Positions 1 through 7,253 of a DNA stretch of 37,817 nucleotides are shown in pieces. The notes beneath the pieces were generated by a model. It was not told the origin of the DNA, did no database searches, and saw only the letters and a program-made list of their open reading frames with translations. The stretch's first letter is position 1; each line of letters starts with the position of its first letter. The stretch lies in contig JAFYHD010000018.1 of assembly GCA_017539325.1 (NCBI GenBank), forward strand, positions 1 through 37,817. Reading direction: 5' to 3'. Origin of the DNA: a bacterium. Lineage in GTDB: Bacteria > Auribacterota > UBA3054. Position numbers and translations under genes: made by a program.

Positions 1-37
1 TCACAGACCAATAATTGCCGGGCGCAGACCTTCGAGT

Positions 38-113
38 GGGGAATTAACTCAGCTGGTAGAGTGCCTGCTTTGCAAGCAGGATGTCACCGGTTCGAGTCCG
101 GTATTCTCCACCA
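38..113 (+). tRNA. tRNA-Ala (UGC anticodon)
   Basis: A complete 76-nt tRNA cloverleaf is visible. The 7-bp acceptor stem pairs GGGGAAT (38-44) with ATTCTCC (103-109), with one G-U pair. The anticodon stem CCTGC/GCAGG (64-68/76-80) encloses the loop TTTGCAA with anticodon TGC at 71-73. The T arm GGTTCGAGTCC is canonical, and the CCA end is encoded (111-113). The UGC anticodon reads Ala GCN codons. Alanine tRNAs often lie in rRNA spacers, but no rRNA sequence is recognisable in the 37 nt to its left. Confidence 0.97.
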
Positions 114-183
114 AGGGATCCAAGCTCTACCGCAATTTTCGCATAGACAAAAAACACAATTCATCCATATACGGAGAAAAAAC

Positions 184-1365
184 ATGAAAAAAAGCATGTT
201 AGTGGCAGCTTTGGTTGCCTTGGTAGCCGCGAGCAGCGTAATGGCCGATTGGCAGTATGTCCAGTTCCCGTCCGGTAACGACATTGTCCGCTATCGCGTC
301 AGCACCAAAGTGGGTCAGGATTGCTTCACGATCTACAAGGAAGTCAACTCCTACCGCGTGTACATCACTTTCCAGGGCGTCGGCTATGACGAATTCAAAG
401 CCAGCGTCGTCAAATGGAACGCCGGCACCAGACAGGCTCCCACTGATTCCGAGCTGGCTCTGGGCGCCATGACCTGCGCCACCTTGACTGACGGCTCCAT
501 GTTTGACGCCAACGGCAACGTGAAGTTCGAGGTCTACCTCGCCGACCGCTTCGCCGGCAGGAACCCGAAACTTTCCGTTGTTCTTATGCCGCGTCCCGCC
601 AACAACGCTCACAACGGCGCCTCTCCGTCTTTGACGGTCACCGCCGCGAACTGCAGCGTCGCCGGCGTTAGAGCGGTCTACAGCCCCCGTCCCGTGGATG
701 CCAGCGGCTCTCAGCTCGCTCCTGCCGGCACTGTGGCGGTCAGCACAGGAACGGTCGACTCCCAGTTCTACACCTACAATTACGGCAACGTCGGCACGAT
801 CGACGTTCTTGGCGGCCTCTTCGGCACCGTGAAGATCCGCGGCAACTGCGGCACCCTGCTTTCCCAGGCCCGCACCTGCACCATCAAGCCCGGCGGCACT
901 AAGCAGAAAGTTCTGCAGGGCGGCTCCATGGGCGACACCGAGATCTTCGTCGGCGGCCGCATCGGAACCGTTTCCGCCCGCAACGGCCTTGTCGGCGGCG
1001 GCGGCAAAGATGCCAAGAAGCGCATCGTCTCCGGTTACGTTGACGCCGCGAACCCGAAATATTACAGCGCTCCGGCTGACATTTGTCAGATCGTCGTGAA
1101 ACGCGGCTGGGACAAACCCTGCGTCGTGGCCGGCAGCGAATACAACGCCAACTACGATTCCACCGCCCCGACCTTCTACAACGGCAACATTGCGCTCTTC
1201 CGCGTCAACAACAAGGGCGACGGAACCTGCAGCGGACAGACGGGCGCCGCCTTCACCAGCGCTCTGCCTCCCCGCGTCACGGGCAAAATGAAATCCTCCG
1301 TTTCCGGCAACACCATCTATGTCCAGAGAAGGGGCAAATGCGACCTGGCGGATTTCGTTAAGTAA
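184..1365 (+). CDS. Secreted protein of unknown function
   Basis: I do not recognise a family. The 393-residue product starts with a clear Sec signal peptide (MKKSMLVAALVALVAASSVMA, cleavage expected after VMA at about residue 21), so it should be exported. The ATG at 184 is preferred over the upstream in-frame ATG at 61, because that one lies inside the tRNA and a GGAG ribosome site sits just before 184. The mature part is rich in Gly, Val, Asn and Thr. In the middle it has short recurring strands of the type GNVGTIDVLGGLFGTVKIRG and GGRIGTVSARNGLVGGGG, which suggest a beta-helix or stacked beta structure. Several cysteines (QDCF, AMTCATL, ANCS, GNCG, ARTCT, DICQ, KPCV, GTCSG, GKCDL) could form disulfides. 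It stands alone between the tRNA gene and a hairpin terminator. A surface or matrix protein is possible but is only inference. Confidence 0.85.
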   Translation: MKKSMLVAALVALVAASSVMADWQYVQFPSGNDIVRYRVSTKVGQDCFTIYKEVNSYRVYITFQGVGYDEFKASVVKWNAGTRQAPTDSELALGAMTCATLTDGSMFDANGNVKFEVYLADRFAGRNPKLSVVLMPRPANNAHNGASPSLTVTAANCSVAGVRAVYSPRPVDASGSQLAPAGTVAVSTGTVDSQFYTYNYGNVGTIDVLGGLFGTVKIRGNCGTLLSQARTCTIKPGGTKQKVLQGGSMGDTEIFVGGRIGTVSARNGLVGGGGKDAKKRIVSGYVDAANPKYYSAPADICQIVVKRGWDKPCVVAGSEYNANYDSTAPTFYNGNIALFRVNNKGDGTCSGQTGAAFTSALPPRVTGKMKSSVSGNTIYVQRRGKCDLADFVK

Positions 1366-1386
1366 AAGGAATTAGGTTTTATTGCT

Positions 1387-1418
1387 GTTGCCCCGCCGAG
1401 GCGGGGCAACGGCATTTT
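1387..1418 (+). terminator. Hairpin terminator after the secreted-protein gene
   Basis: A perfect 11-bp GC-rich inverted repeat, GTTGCCCCGCC-GA-GGCGGGGCAAC (1387-1410), lies 21 nt after the stop codon. It is followed by a weak tract (GGCATTTTGG). The stem is strong and the U-run is poor, so termination may be partial. It also separates this gene from the next. Confidence 0.7.
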
Positions 1419-1440
1419 GGCAGTATTAAAGGATGTATTG

Positions 1441-2168
1441 ATGAAAGAAACGCTGAAAAAACTTGTCGAACTTCAGGGCATCGACAGCGAAAAGCTCGAC
1501 TTGAAGTATAAAAGACAAGAAGTGCTCAATAGCCTGGTGGCCGACAAGAAGGATTACGAATCCTTGGAACGCCGCGTGGCTGATGAGAAGCAGCGTCAGC
1601 AGAGCATCAGGGAAGAAGGCCAGCGCCTAACGCGCGAACAGGCCCAGTTGGAAGCCAGGACAGCGAACTTAGAAAAAGGCTCGATATTGTTAGGAACACC
1701 GCAGAGAGCCAGGCTGTCGGCCGCGAGATCGTTGCTAACGAGAATAAGCTTCAGGAGCATTTCGAGAAGGTCGATCGTCAGAATTCCGACTTGGAAGAAA
1801 GCCTTCAGAAACTTGCCAGCCTGCAGTCCCAGTTCTTTGCCAAGAGGGCTGAACTGGCCGAAAAGATGCCGGGCATAAAGGAAACGCTGGCCGCCATGGA
1901 CAAGGAGATCGCCAAAGTCGACGCCAGGCGGAAAGCCCTTTGCGCCGGTATCCCCCAGGTCGTGCTGCATCAGTATACGGATCTTATCAGGACCAGAGCT
2001 CCATACATGGTCGTGGAAGTTCAGACGACAAGCGACGGCGACCACACCTGTTCCGGCTGCAACATCGGATTGCCGCCTCAGGTGATAGGCGACATAATGA
2101 AAGGGGATCAGCTGGTCTGCTGCGAGAACTGCGGCCGGATACTTTATCTGGCTGATAAAGAGGAATAA
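1441..2168 (+). pseudogene. C4-type zinc-ribbon coiled-coil protein, split by a -1 frameshift
   Basis: The 5' part (from ATG 1441, with AAAGGA upstream) encodes an amphipathic coiled coil starting MKETLKKLVELQGIDSEKLD. The 3' part encodes the continuation (RLDIVRNTAESQAVGREI..) and a C-terminal zinc ribbon with CSGC and CENC pairs. This is the architecture of the widespread zf-RING_7/DUF164-type family of about 240 residues. The two halves are in different frames and the switch falls at the A5 run at 1673-1677. Adding one A, or slipping back one base, joins them into a 242-residue protein without a gap. Unshifted translation runs to 1878 and gives a protein lacking the zinc ribbon. It could be a true frameshift mutation, an assembly error, or ribosomal slippage. 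A terminator follows directly, then rnpB. The family is thought to bind nucleic acid or ribosome-associated partners, but its role is not settled. Confidence 0.75.
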
Positions 2169-2174
2169 AAAAAG

Positions 2175-2195
2175 CGGCCGAGGCCGTTTTTTTTT
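2175..2195 (+). terminator. Rho-independent terminator after the zinc-ribbon gene
   Basis: CGGCC-GA-GGCCG (2175-2186) is followed by nine T residues (2187-2195), immediately after the stop codon at 2166-2168. It separates the zinc-ribbon gene from rnpB, which begins only 14 nt later. Confidence 0.85.
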
Positions 2196-2208
2196 ACTTT
2201 AGATTTTT

Positions 2209-2550
2209 GGAGATTCGTCCGGCAGTCGCCTTTCTTCGGAGGGGAGGAAAGTCCGGACTCCTGCATGCGAAACGCCGCGGGAAACCGCGGGACGCCACAA
2301 GCGGACGGATAGCGCCACAGAAAATTACCGCCGGGCAACCGGTAAGGGTGAAAAGGCGGTGTAAGAGACCACCGCCGGGAGCGGCAACGCACCGGGCATA
2401 GGCAAGCCCCGTTTGGAGCAAGATCGTATAGGGTACGCGGAGGCAACTCCGGGAACGCATGTCTTCCCAGTCGTGCCGGGTAGATCGCGTCAGTTGAATG
2501 ACTGCCTGCGTCGCAAGACGTAACAGAATCCGGCTTATGGGCGAATCTCC
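2209..2550 (+). ncRNA. rnpB: RNase P RNA, bacterial class A
   Basis: This is the catalytic RNA of RNase P, which matures tRNA 5' ends. The ends are set by the P1 helix: GGAGATTCG (2209-2217) pairs perfectly with CGAATCTCC (2542-2550). Conserved regions appear in order. GAGGAAAGTCCGGACTCC is the P4/CR-I region near 2245. ACAGAAAATTACCGCC follows, then GGGTGAAAAGGCGGTGTAAGAGACCACC. Near the 3' end is ACAGAATCCGGCTTATGG, which carries the second half of P4. The 342-nt length is normal for type A. Six T residues (2551-2556) follow the P1 3' strand, so P1 plus the T-run can act as terminator. I could not identify a convincing promoter in the 14-nt gap after the preceding terminator, so it probably lies within that region or the 3' end of the previous gene. 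Confidence 0.97.
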
Positions 2551-2561
2551 TTTTTTGCTTT

Positions 2562-3518
2562 ATGTCTGAACGAATTAAAATATTTTTATTTCTCCTTCTT
2601 TGCACCGGCGCCCTTTGGGCGGCTGGTTACGACGAAAAAGCGGGGGAGTCTTTCAACTTAGGCTTGTCCTTTGTGAGGAGCAACGATTTCCGTTCCGCTC
2701 TTCGCAGTTTCAGACAGGCGACGCAGTACGACGCTTCTTTCGCCGCGGCGTATCTCAACATCGCCGCCTGCCACGAGCGCTTGGGTGAATTCGACAAGGC
2801 CAGGCCCTTTTATGAAAAAGCTCTGAAGCTCGAGGGGGACAACGCCAATTTCGCCTTTATTTACGCGGGCGCGTTACTGCGTCACGGCGAAATTTATGAA
2901 GGGAAAAAATATCTTGAGAGCGCGGTCTACGCCGATCCGGCCAACCCCGAATATGTCTACGAACTGGGTGTGACCTGCCTCGTCCTCACCCAGAAAGTCG
3001 AGGCGGCCAAATGTTTCAGAGCCGCGGTGGACATCTCCACGAATTACAGCGCGGCCTGGTTCAGGCTTGGCGTGCTCGAACTGGAAAGCAAGAACACCAA
3101 CGAAGTTCTGAGGCTGCTTGAGAAGGTCGAACTCGACTGCGAGTTGGCTCCGCAAGCCTATCTTTTGAAGAGCCGCATAAGGAAGAAACTGAAAGATCTT
3201 CCCAGGGCCGAGAGCGACGTCAGAATGGCTCTGAAATTATCAAAGGGCTACGAGGAAGCCTACCTTACGCTGGCGCAGATCCTGCGTGAGGAAAAAAAGT
3301 ATCGCGAGGCTTGCGAACTGTTGGAGCGCGTGGAGTTGAAAGCGAGCCGCAGCAACTGGTCATCGCTTCTCGGAAGGCTGTACGAAGAGTGGGGTGACGA
3401 GCGTCTTGCGTTAGGGGAGAAAGAAACGGCGCAAACCCTTTACAGACAAGGGCTGCGCTTCCTACCGGAAGATCCGGAACTTATGAGAAAATCCGCGTCT
3501 CTCAACGGCGCGAAATGA
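2562..3518 (+). CDS. Exported tetratricopeptide-repeat protein
   Basis: The product is 318 residues. A short basic N-terminus and hydrophobic stretch (residues 5-20, IKIFLFLLLCTGALWA) form a likely signal peptide with cleavage before AGYDEK. The rest is built of TPR helices in about six to seven repeats. Typical positions are seen in AAYLNIAACHERLGEFDKA, NPEYVYELGVTCLVLTQ, SAAWFRLGVLELESK and EEAYLTLAQILREEKKYREA. TPR arrays bind other proteins, so this is probably a periplasmic scaffold. It lies just before the promoter of the pilus-like operon, on the same strand but in a separate transcription unit, and a role beside that system is possible but not shown. No strong ribosome site precedes the ATG at 2562, which is only 11 nt after rnpB. 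Confidence 0.88.
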   Translation: MSERIKIFLFLLLCTGALWAAGYDEKAGESFNLGLSFVRSNDFRSALRSFRQATQYDASFAAAYLNIAACHERLGEFDKARPFYEKALKLEGDNANFAFIYAGALLRHGEIYEGKKYLESAVYADPANPEYVYELGVTCLVLTQKVEAAKCFRAAVDISTNYSAAWFRLGVLELESKNTNEVLRLLEKVELDCELAPQAYLLKSRIRKKLKDLPRAESDVRMALKLSKGYEEAYLTLAQILREEKKYREACELLERVELKASRSNWSSLLGRLYEEWGDERLALGEKETAQTLYRQGLRFLPEDPELMRKSASLNGAK

Positions 3519-3544
3519 GGCGTGGTCTGCGTCTTGACTCTCCC

Positions 3545-3573
3545 TTGACAATAAAAGACGATTCAAGTAGAAT
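3545..3573 (+). promoter_or_regulatory. Strong sigma70-type promoter of the pilus-like operon
   Basis: TTGACA (3545-3550) and TAGAAT (3568-3573) are separated by exactly 17 nt. This is a near-consensus housekeeping promoter about 100 nt upstream of the PilM-like start. The start of transcription would fall near 3580, giving a leader of about 95 nt that holds two hairpins. Confidence 0.7.
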
Positions 3574-3588
3574 ATTCTCAAGTTTTAT

Positions 3589-3650
3589 ACGGCGGATTTT
3601 AATCTGTTTTCGCCGTGTGAATTCGTACTAACCCTTCCCGGGAGACCGGG
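3589..3650 (+). promoter_or_regulatory. Structured 5' leader of the pilus-like operon
   Basis: Two stem-loops are visible between promoter and start codon. ACGGCG (3589-3594) pairs with CGCCGT (3611-3616) around an AT-rich loop. CCCGG (3637-3641) pairs with CCGGG (3646-3650), closed by a GAGA (GNRA-type) tetraloop. Neither is followed by a T-run, so they are not terminators. They may affect translation or stability of the mRNA. No known riboswitch class is recognised. Confidence 0.4.
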
Positions 3651-3674
3651 GCTAACTCAAAACGAAGGAAAACC

Positions 3675-5351
3675 GTGGCAGACAAAAAGGTTGTGAGTAT
3701 TGACCTAGGTCGCGAAGTAGTGAAATTCGCGTTCGCGCAGGTCAGTAAAGGCAGTGCTAAGCTCACCGGATGTCAGAGCGTTACTCTTGAGATCGCTCAT
3801 GACGCCGACGACAGCACTTGGCGCGCCGCTGTTTTGGAAGTGCTCAAGCAGCAGAAAGCTGCTGGTTCTCTGGACAAGAAATCCGAAATATACGTTACTC
3901 TTCCCAACGCTCAGGTCCTCACCAGAGCCCTGAAGATCCCCACTGCGGAACTGCAGGCCCAGATCGAGGAAGAGGCTAAGAAAAACCTTCCTCTGCCCAT
4001 CGAGGAAGCCGAGTGGGGCTACAACGTCGTCGGCGAAGCCGGTGACCAGAGCCACGTCTCCCTCTTGGCCGTGAAGACCACCGTCGTAGAGGACATCAAC
4101 TCGATCTTTGAGGAAGCCGGTCTTTCCCTCGCCGGCGCCACGAGCGGCGCCCTTAACCTGGCGAACCTTCTCATCGCCGAAGGCAAAGGCAGCGTGGAAG
4201 CTCCCACGGCCGTCCTCAGCATCGGCGCTTCCTCCACGAACCTCGTCATCGCCGAGGGAACGAAAGTCTGGATGCGCGCCCTGCCCGTTTTCGGTTCGAC
4301 TCTCGTCTCCGCTCTGACTTCCGGCGGCGCCTCCTACGACGAAGCCCGCAAGACGCTCCTCGAGCAGGTCGACCTCGGCAACGCCGAATCCGACAGCAGC
4401 AAAGCCGTCGGCCAGGCTCTCTCCCGTCTCGTGATGGAGATCACCCGTTCGATCGTGAACTACCGCACGAGCCTTTCCGGCGAGAAGCCGACGCGTATCC
4501 TCCTGACCGGCGGATATGCCAAGATCAAAGGCCTCGACGCTTATCTCCAGGACAAGCTTAAAACCGACACCGCCTTCCTCGACGCCTTCTCCTTGGTCGA
4601 AGGCGAGAGCGGCGATTCCTTCGCGTTCGCGGAGGCTCTGGGCGCCCTGACGGCCGTTTCCGGCAAGAGCCCCTACAGCGTCAACCTCGTTCCCGCCAAT
4701 CTGCAGTGGCAGCGTTCCTTCGACGGCAAGAAGCCCGTCATCATCGCCGCCGTCGCCTTGCTCGCCGTTCTCTTCGGCGCTCTCTTCTTCCTCAACCAGG
4801 GCAAGATCAGCAAAGAGACCGAACAGGCCGAGACCGCTCAGCAGACGCTTGAGGAAGCCCAGAAATACGACAAGGCCATCAAGCAGATCCAGAAAGATAT
4901 CCAGACCCAGCTGGCTGAAAACGAAGTTTACGGCCGCCTGCTCTGGGAAAGGGAAGCTTACGTTTACACGATCTCCCAGCTCGCCTCCAAGATGCCGACC
5001 AACATGTGGCTCTACGGCGTCAGGAGCTTCACTCTCGGCGATATCTCCGAGGAAAACGCCCTCTCCAGCAACGCCAGCGACATCCTCGTCATCAACAATG
5101 ACGAAGACGCCAAGACGCTTGTCAGGATCGGCATCGACTGCGGTTACTACGGCAACTGGGCCGAGGCTATGGGCGACATCCAGAAGCTCGTGGCCGAGAC
5201 CGTCGGCAACGCCGGTTTCGTGGTCGGCCGCGACCTTCCCTGGCTCAAGTACACAGAACTTCAGATGGTGATCGACCTTGACTGGAACAACAACGGCAAG
5301 GACGATTTCTCCGAGTATAAAGAAAAATTCAGCCTCAAATCCGGCCGTTAA
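3675..5351 (+). CDS. PilM-PilN fusion, inner-membrane platform of a pilus-like system (Amuc_1101-like)
   Basis: The 558-residue product begins at GTG 3675 behind an AAGGA site. Residues 1-340 resemble the actin-like ATPase PilM: the first nucleotide-binding strand is KVVSIDLG, and LLTGGYAKIKGLDAYL lies near 275. Residues about 352-378 (KKPVIIAAVALLAVLFGALFFL) form one transmembrane helix. A coiled coil follows (about 378-420), then a PilN-like segment with YTISQLASKMPTNMWLYGV. PilM and PilN are normally separate genes that link the cytoplasmic ring to the inner membrane in type IV pilus and type II secretion machines. Here they are one chain. The C-terminus carries a calcium-loop-like sequence, DWNNNGKDDFSE (about residues 535-546). 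The same order followed by Amuc_1100/1099-like genes and a secretin is seen in Akkermansia. No ATPase motor (PilB/PilT), PilC or pilin gene is present in the window. Confidence 0.88.
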   Translation: MADKKVVSIDLGREVVKFAFAQVSKGSAKLTGCQSVTLEIAHDADDSTWRAAVLEVLKQQKAAGSLDKKSEIYVTLPNAQVLTRALKIPTAELQAQIEEEAKKNLPLPIEEAEWGYNVVGEAGDQSHVSLLAVKTTVVEDINSIFEEAGLSLAGATSGALNLANLLIAEGKGSVEAPTAVLSIGASSTNLVIAEGTKVWMRALPVFGSTLVSALTSGGASYDEARKTLLEQVDLGNAESDSSKAVGQALSRLVMEITRSIVNYRTSLSGEKPTRILLTGGYAKIKGLDAYLQDKLKTDTAFLDAFSLVEGESGDSFAFAEALGALTAVSGKSPYSVNLVPANLQWQRSFDGKKPVIIAAVALLAVLFGALFFLNQGKISKETEQAETAQQTLEEAQKYDKAIKQIQKDIQTQLAENEVYGRLLWEREAYVYTISQLASKMPTNMWLYGVRSFTLGDISEENALSSNASDILVINNDEDAKTLVRIGIDCGYYGNWAEAMGDIQKLVAETVGNAGFVVGRDLPWLKYTELQMVIDLDWNNNGKDDFSEYKEKFSLKSGR

Positions 5352-5371
5352 CAGATGTCAAGGATAGAGCA

Positions 5372-6208
5372 ATGAAATTTGACTTACAGAAAAACAAATT
5401 GTTCCTCGTAACTCTGGGCATCGTGGTTGTCATCGTCGTGGTGGCCCTGGTGCTCTGGCGCGGATCGGTCAACAGCCTGAACGAAGCCTCCGCCAATTTC
5501 GAAACCGCCAACAGCGACTACGAAACTCTGTGCAAGAATTACAACGGCGCCCCCTGCGAGGCCCTTCAGAAAGCCTACGAGGCCGACCTCGAAGCCCTGA
5601 AGAAGCAGGCCGGTGATTTTGTCGACGCCGTCAAGACCGAAAAACTCAACGTTCTCGATCCCTCCAACTTCAAGATCGAGCTGCGCAAGTACGACAATGA
5701 AATAAAGGAAGAGCGCGAAAAACGCAACATCAGCATCTATCCCGGCGAGGGCTTCTCTGAATTCCTGGGCGACGTGGTCGCCAAGGAAGCCGATATGCCG
5801 AAGCTCTCCTCCCAGTTCCAGACCGTGAAAGACGTCCTCGGCGTGCTGCTCGACAACGACGTTTTGGAAGTTATTTCTATAGAGAGGAACCAGGGCGAAC
5901 AGATGACCGATTACGAAGACGAGGAGGAATCCTTCGGCGGCGCCAGCGCCAAGAAGGAGGAAAAGGTCTCCAAGTACGAAGGCATCCCCGTCTACTTCCA
6001 GTTCGCCATCCGTCCGGACAAAATTTACAACGTTCTTTCCCAGCTGCGCGACAAGCCCTTCTTCTATATAGTGAGAAGCATAAGGACCGACCTTCAGCCG
6101 GACCCCGTCGGAACGGTCGAAGATCCCTCCGACATCCTGGAGCGAGTTACGGTCGACATGACTGTGGAAATGATCAAGATCAACAAGCCCGCTGAGGCCG
6201 CTAAATAA
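5372..6208 (+). CDS. Amuc_1100-like, PilO-type bitopic membrane protein
   Basis: The 278-residue product has a single N-terminal transmembrane helix (residues about 10-29, FLVTLGIVVVIVVVALVLWR). A coiled coil of about 70 residues follows, then an alpha/beta periplasmic part (about 130-270). This topology fits PilO and Amuc_1100, the Akkermansia protein known for host immune effects. Family membership is judged from architecture and gene order rather than a strong motif, because these proteins diverge quickly. An acidic loop, DYEDEEES, lies near residue 190. The gene begins 20 nt after the PilM-PilN fusion and is followed 20 nt later by the next component, so they are co-transcribed. The expected role is periplasmic alignment of the inner-membrane platform with the secretin. 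Confidence 0.8.
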   Translation: MKFDLQKNKLFLVTLGIVVVIVVVALVLWRGSVNSLNEASANFETANSDYETLCKNYNGAPCEALQKAYEADLEALKKQAGDFVDAVKTEKLNVLDPSNFKIELRKYDNEIKEEREKRNISIYPGEGFSEFLGDVVAKEADMPKLSSQFQTVKDVLGVLLDNDVLEVISIERNQGEQMTDYEDEEESFGGASAKKEEKVSKYEGIPVYFQFAIRPDKIYNVLSQLRDKPFFYIVRSIRTDLQPDPVGTVEDPSDILERVTVDMTVEMIKINKPAEAAK

Positions 6209-6228
6209 ATCAAGAGGATTGGTAAATA

Positions 6229-7212
6229 ATGAAAGCTTTAAATGAACATTGGGAAAAATTGCTTTTCGTAGTGATCCTTCTGATCGTTTTGGTAGTGGTA
6301 GGCAAGGCCTTCACAAGCCAGAACGACATCGACACCTTTGAAGCCCGCGGCGAGGCAAAGGATGTCAAGGAAAGCGCTTTGGTCGGCATTCCGGGTTTGG
6401 TCGAGATCGTCAAGGCCTCTGCGCCCAAATTGGTCAGGAACGTCTTCACCCATGACTGGCTTCAGAGAAGCACGGCCAACCAGGCCGCTCTGACGAGAAA
6501 GTGGGGGATCACCTGCGACGAGACCGGCCAGATGATCACCTATCGTCCCGACGCCGACAACGACGGCATGCCTAACGAATGGGAGCAGAAATACGGCCTT
6601 GACTGGACGAACCCCTCTGACGCTGAGGAAGACCCCGACAAGGACACCTTCACCAACATTCAGGAATACACTCTTTCCCAGGAACTCGGCGTCGAAGTGC
6701 TCCCCAAGGATCCCACCAGCCCCAACGTCGTGGCCCAGGATTGGCGCATCGGCAAGATCTACAATCCCGAACGCGAACTGCAGCTCGGCGGTTTCACGAA
6801 AGGCGCGACCCTTCGTTTCAAATACAAAGGAAAATTCCTGCCCAAGCTTGATCTGGATGCTACCCAGTTTGAAGCTGAAGAAGGCAGGATCTTCTATATA
6901 GAGAAAGTGGAAGAGCTCACCAAGCCCGACAGAAAGGGCGTCGAGAAGTTCGCCGATTATAAGGTCACTTTGAAAGATGGCACGACCGGCGAAGAGTTCT
7001 TCTGCACCAGAGATGACAAGAGTTTGGAAGCTTACGGCGTGGTCGAGTTCGTCAGCAAGGACGACGCCAACAAGAAAGTCGTTTGCAAAGTCGACGATGA
7101 GATCGACCTGCCGATGATCAAAAAGAGCGGTAAAGTGTCCAATATAGACGTTGAAAACAAGACTGTCACCGTCAATGCCAACGAGATTGACTACACAGTC
7201 ACAGCTGAATAA
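6229..7212 (+). CDS. Amuc_1099-like pilus-system protein with a calcium-binding TSP3-type repeat
   Basis: The 327-residue product has one N-terminal transmembrane helix (residues about 8-27, KLLFVVILLIVLVVVGKAF) and a large periplasmic part. From residue about 108 it contains DADNDGMPNEWE and then DPDKDTFTNIQEY, the thrombospondin type-3/dockerin-like pair that binds calcium in many PVC proteins. The C-terminal half is beta-rich (LQLGGFTKGATLRFKYKGKF and later strands) and could form small beta domains comparable to PilP/GspC HR regions, which is inference. A GAGGA-like site precedes the ATG. It sits between the PilO-like gene and the first secretin, the place usually held by the component that couples inner membrane and secretin. 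Confidence 0.78.
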   Translation: MKALNEHWEKLLFVVILLIVLVVVGKAFTSQNDIDTFEARGEAKDVKESALVGIPGLVEIVKASAPKLVRNVFTHDWLQRSTANQAALTRKWGITCDETGQMITYRPDADNDGMPNEWEQKYGLDWTNPSDAEEDPDKDTFTNIQEYTLSQELGVEVLPKDPTSPNVVAQDWRIGKIYNPERELQLGGFTKGATLRFKYKGKFLPKLDLDATQFEAEEGRIFYIEKVEELTKPDRKGVEKFADYKVTLKDGTTGEEFFCTRDDKSLEAYGVVEFVSKDDANKKVVCKVDDEIDLPMIKKSGKVSNIDVENKTVTVNANEIDYTVTAE

Positions 7213-7253
7213 AATAAATAATCAAGATATAACAACTGATGGAGTTAACGAGC

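Noticed and set aside
1-37. End of an rRNA gene or another tRNA before tRNA-Ala
   Set aside because: The 37 nt match neither the 3' end of 16S rRNA nor a tRNA T-arm/CCA end. I see nothing supportable in them.
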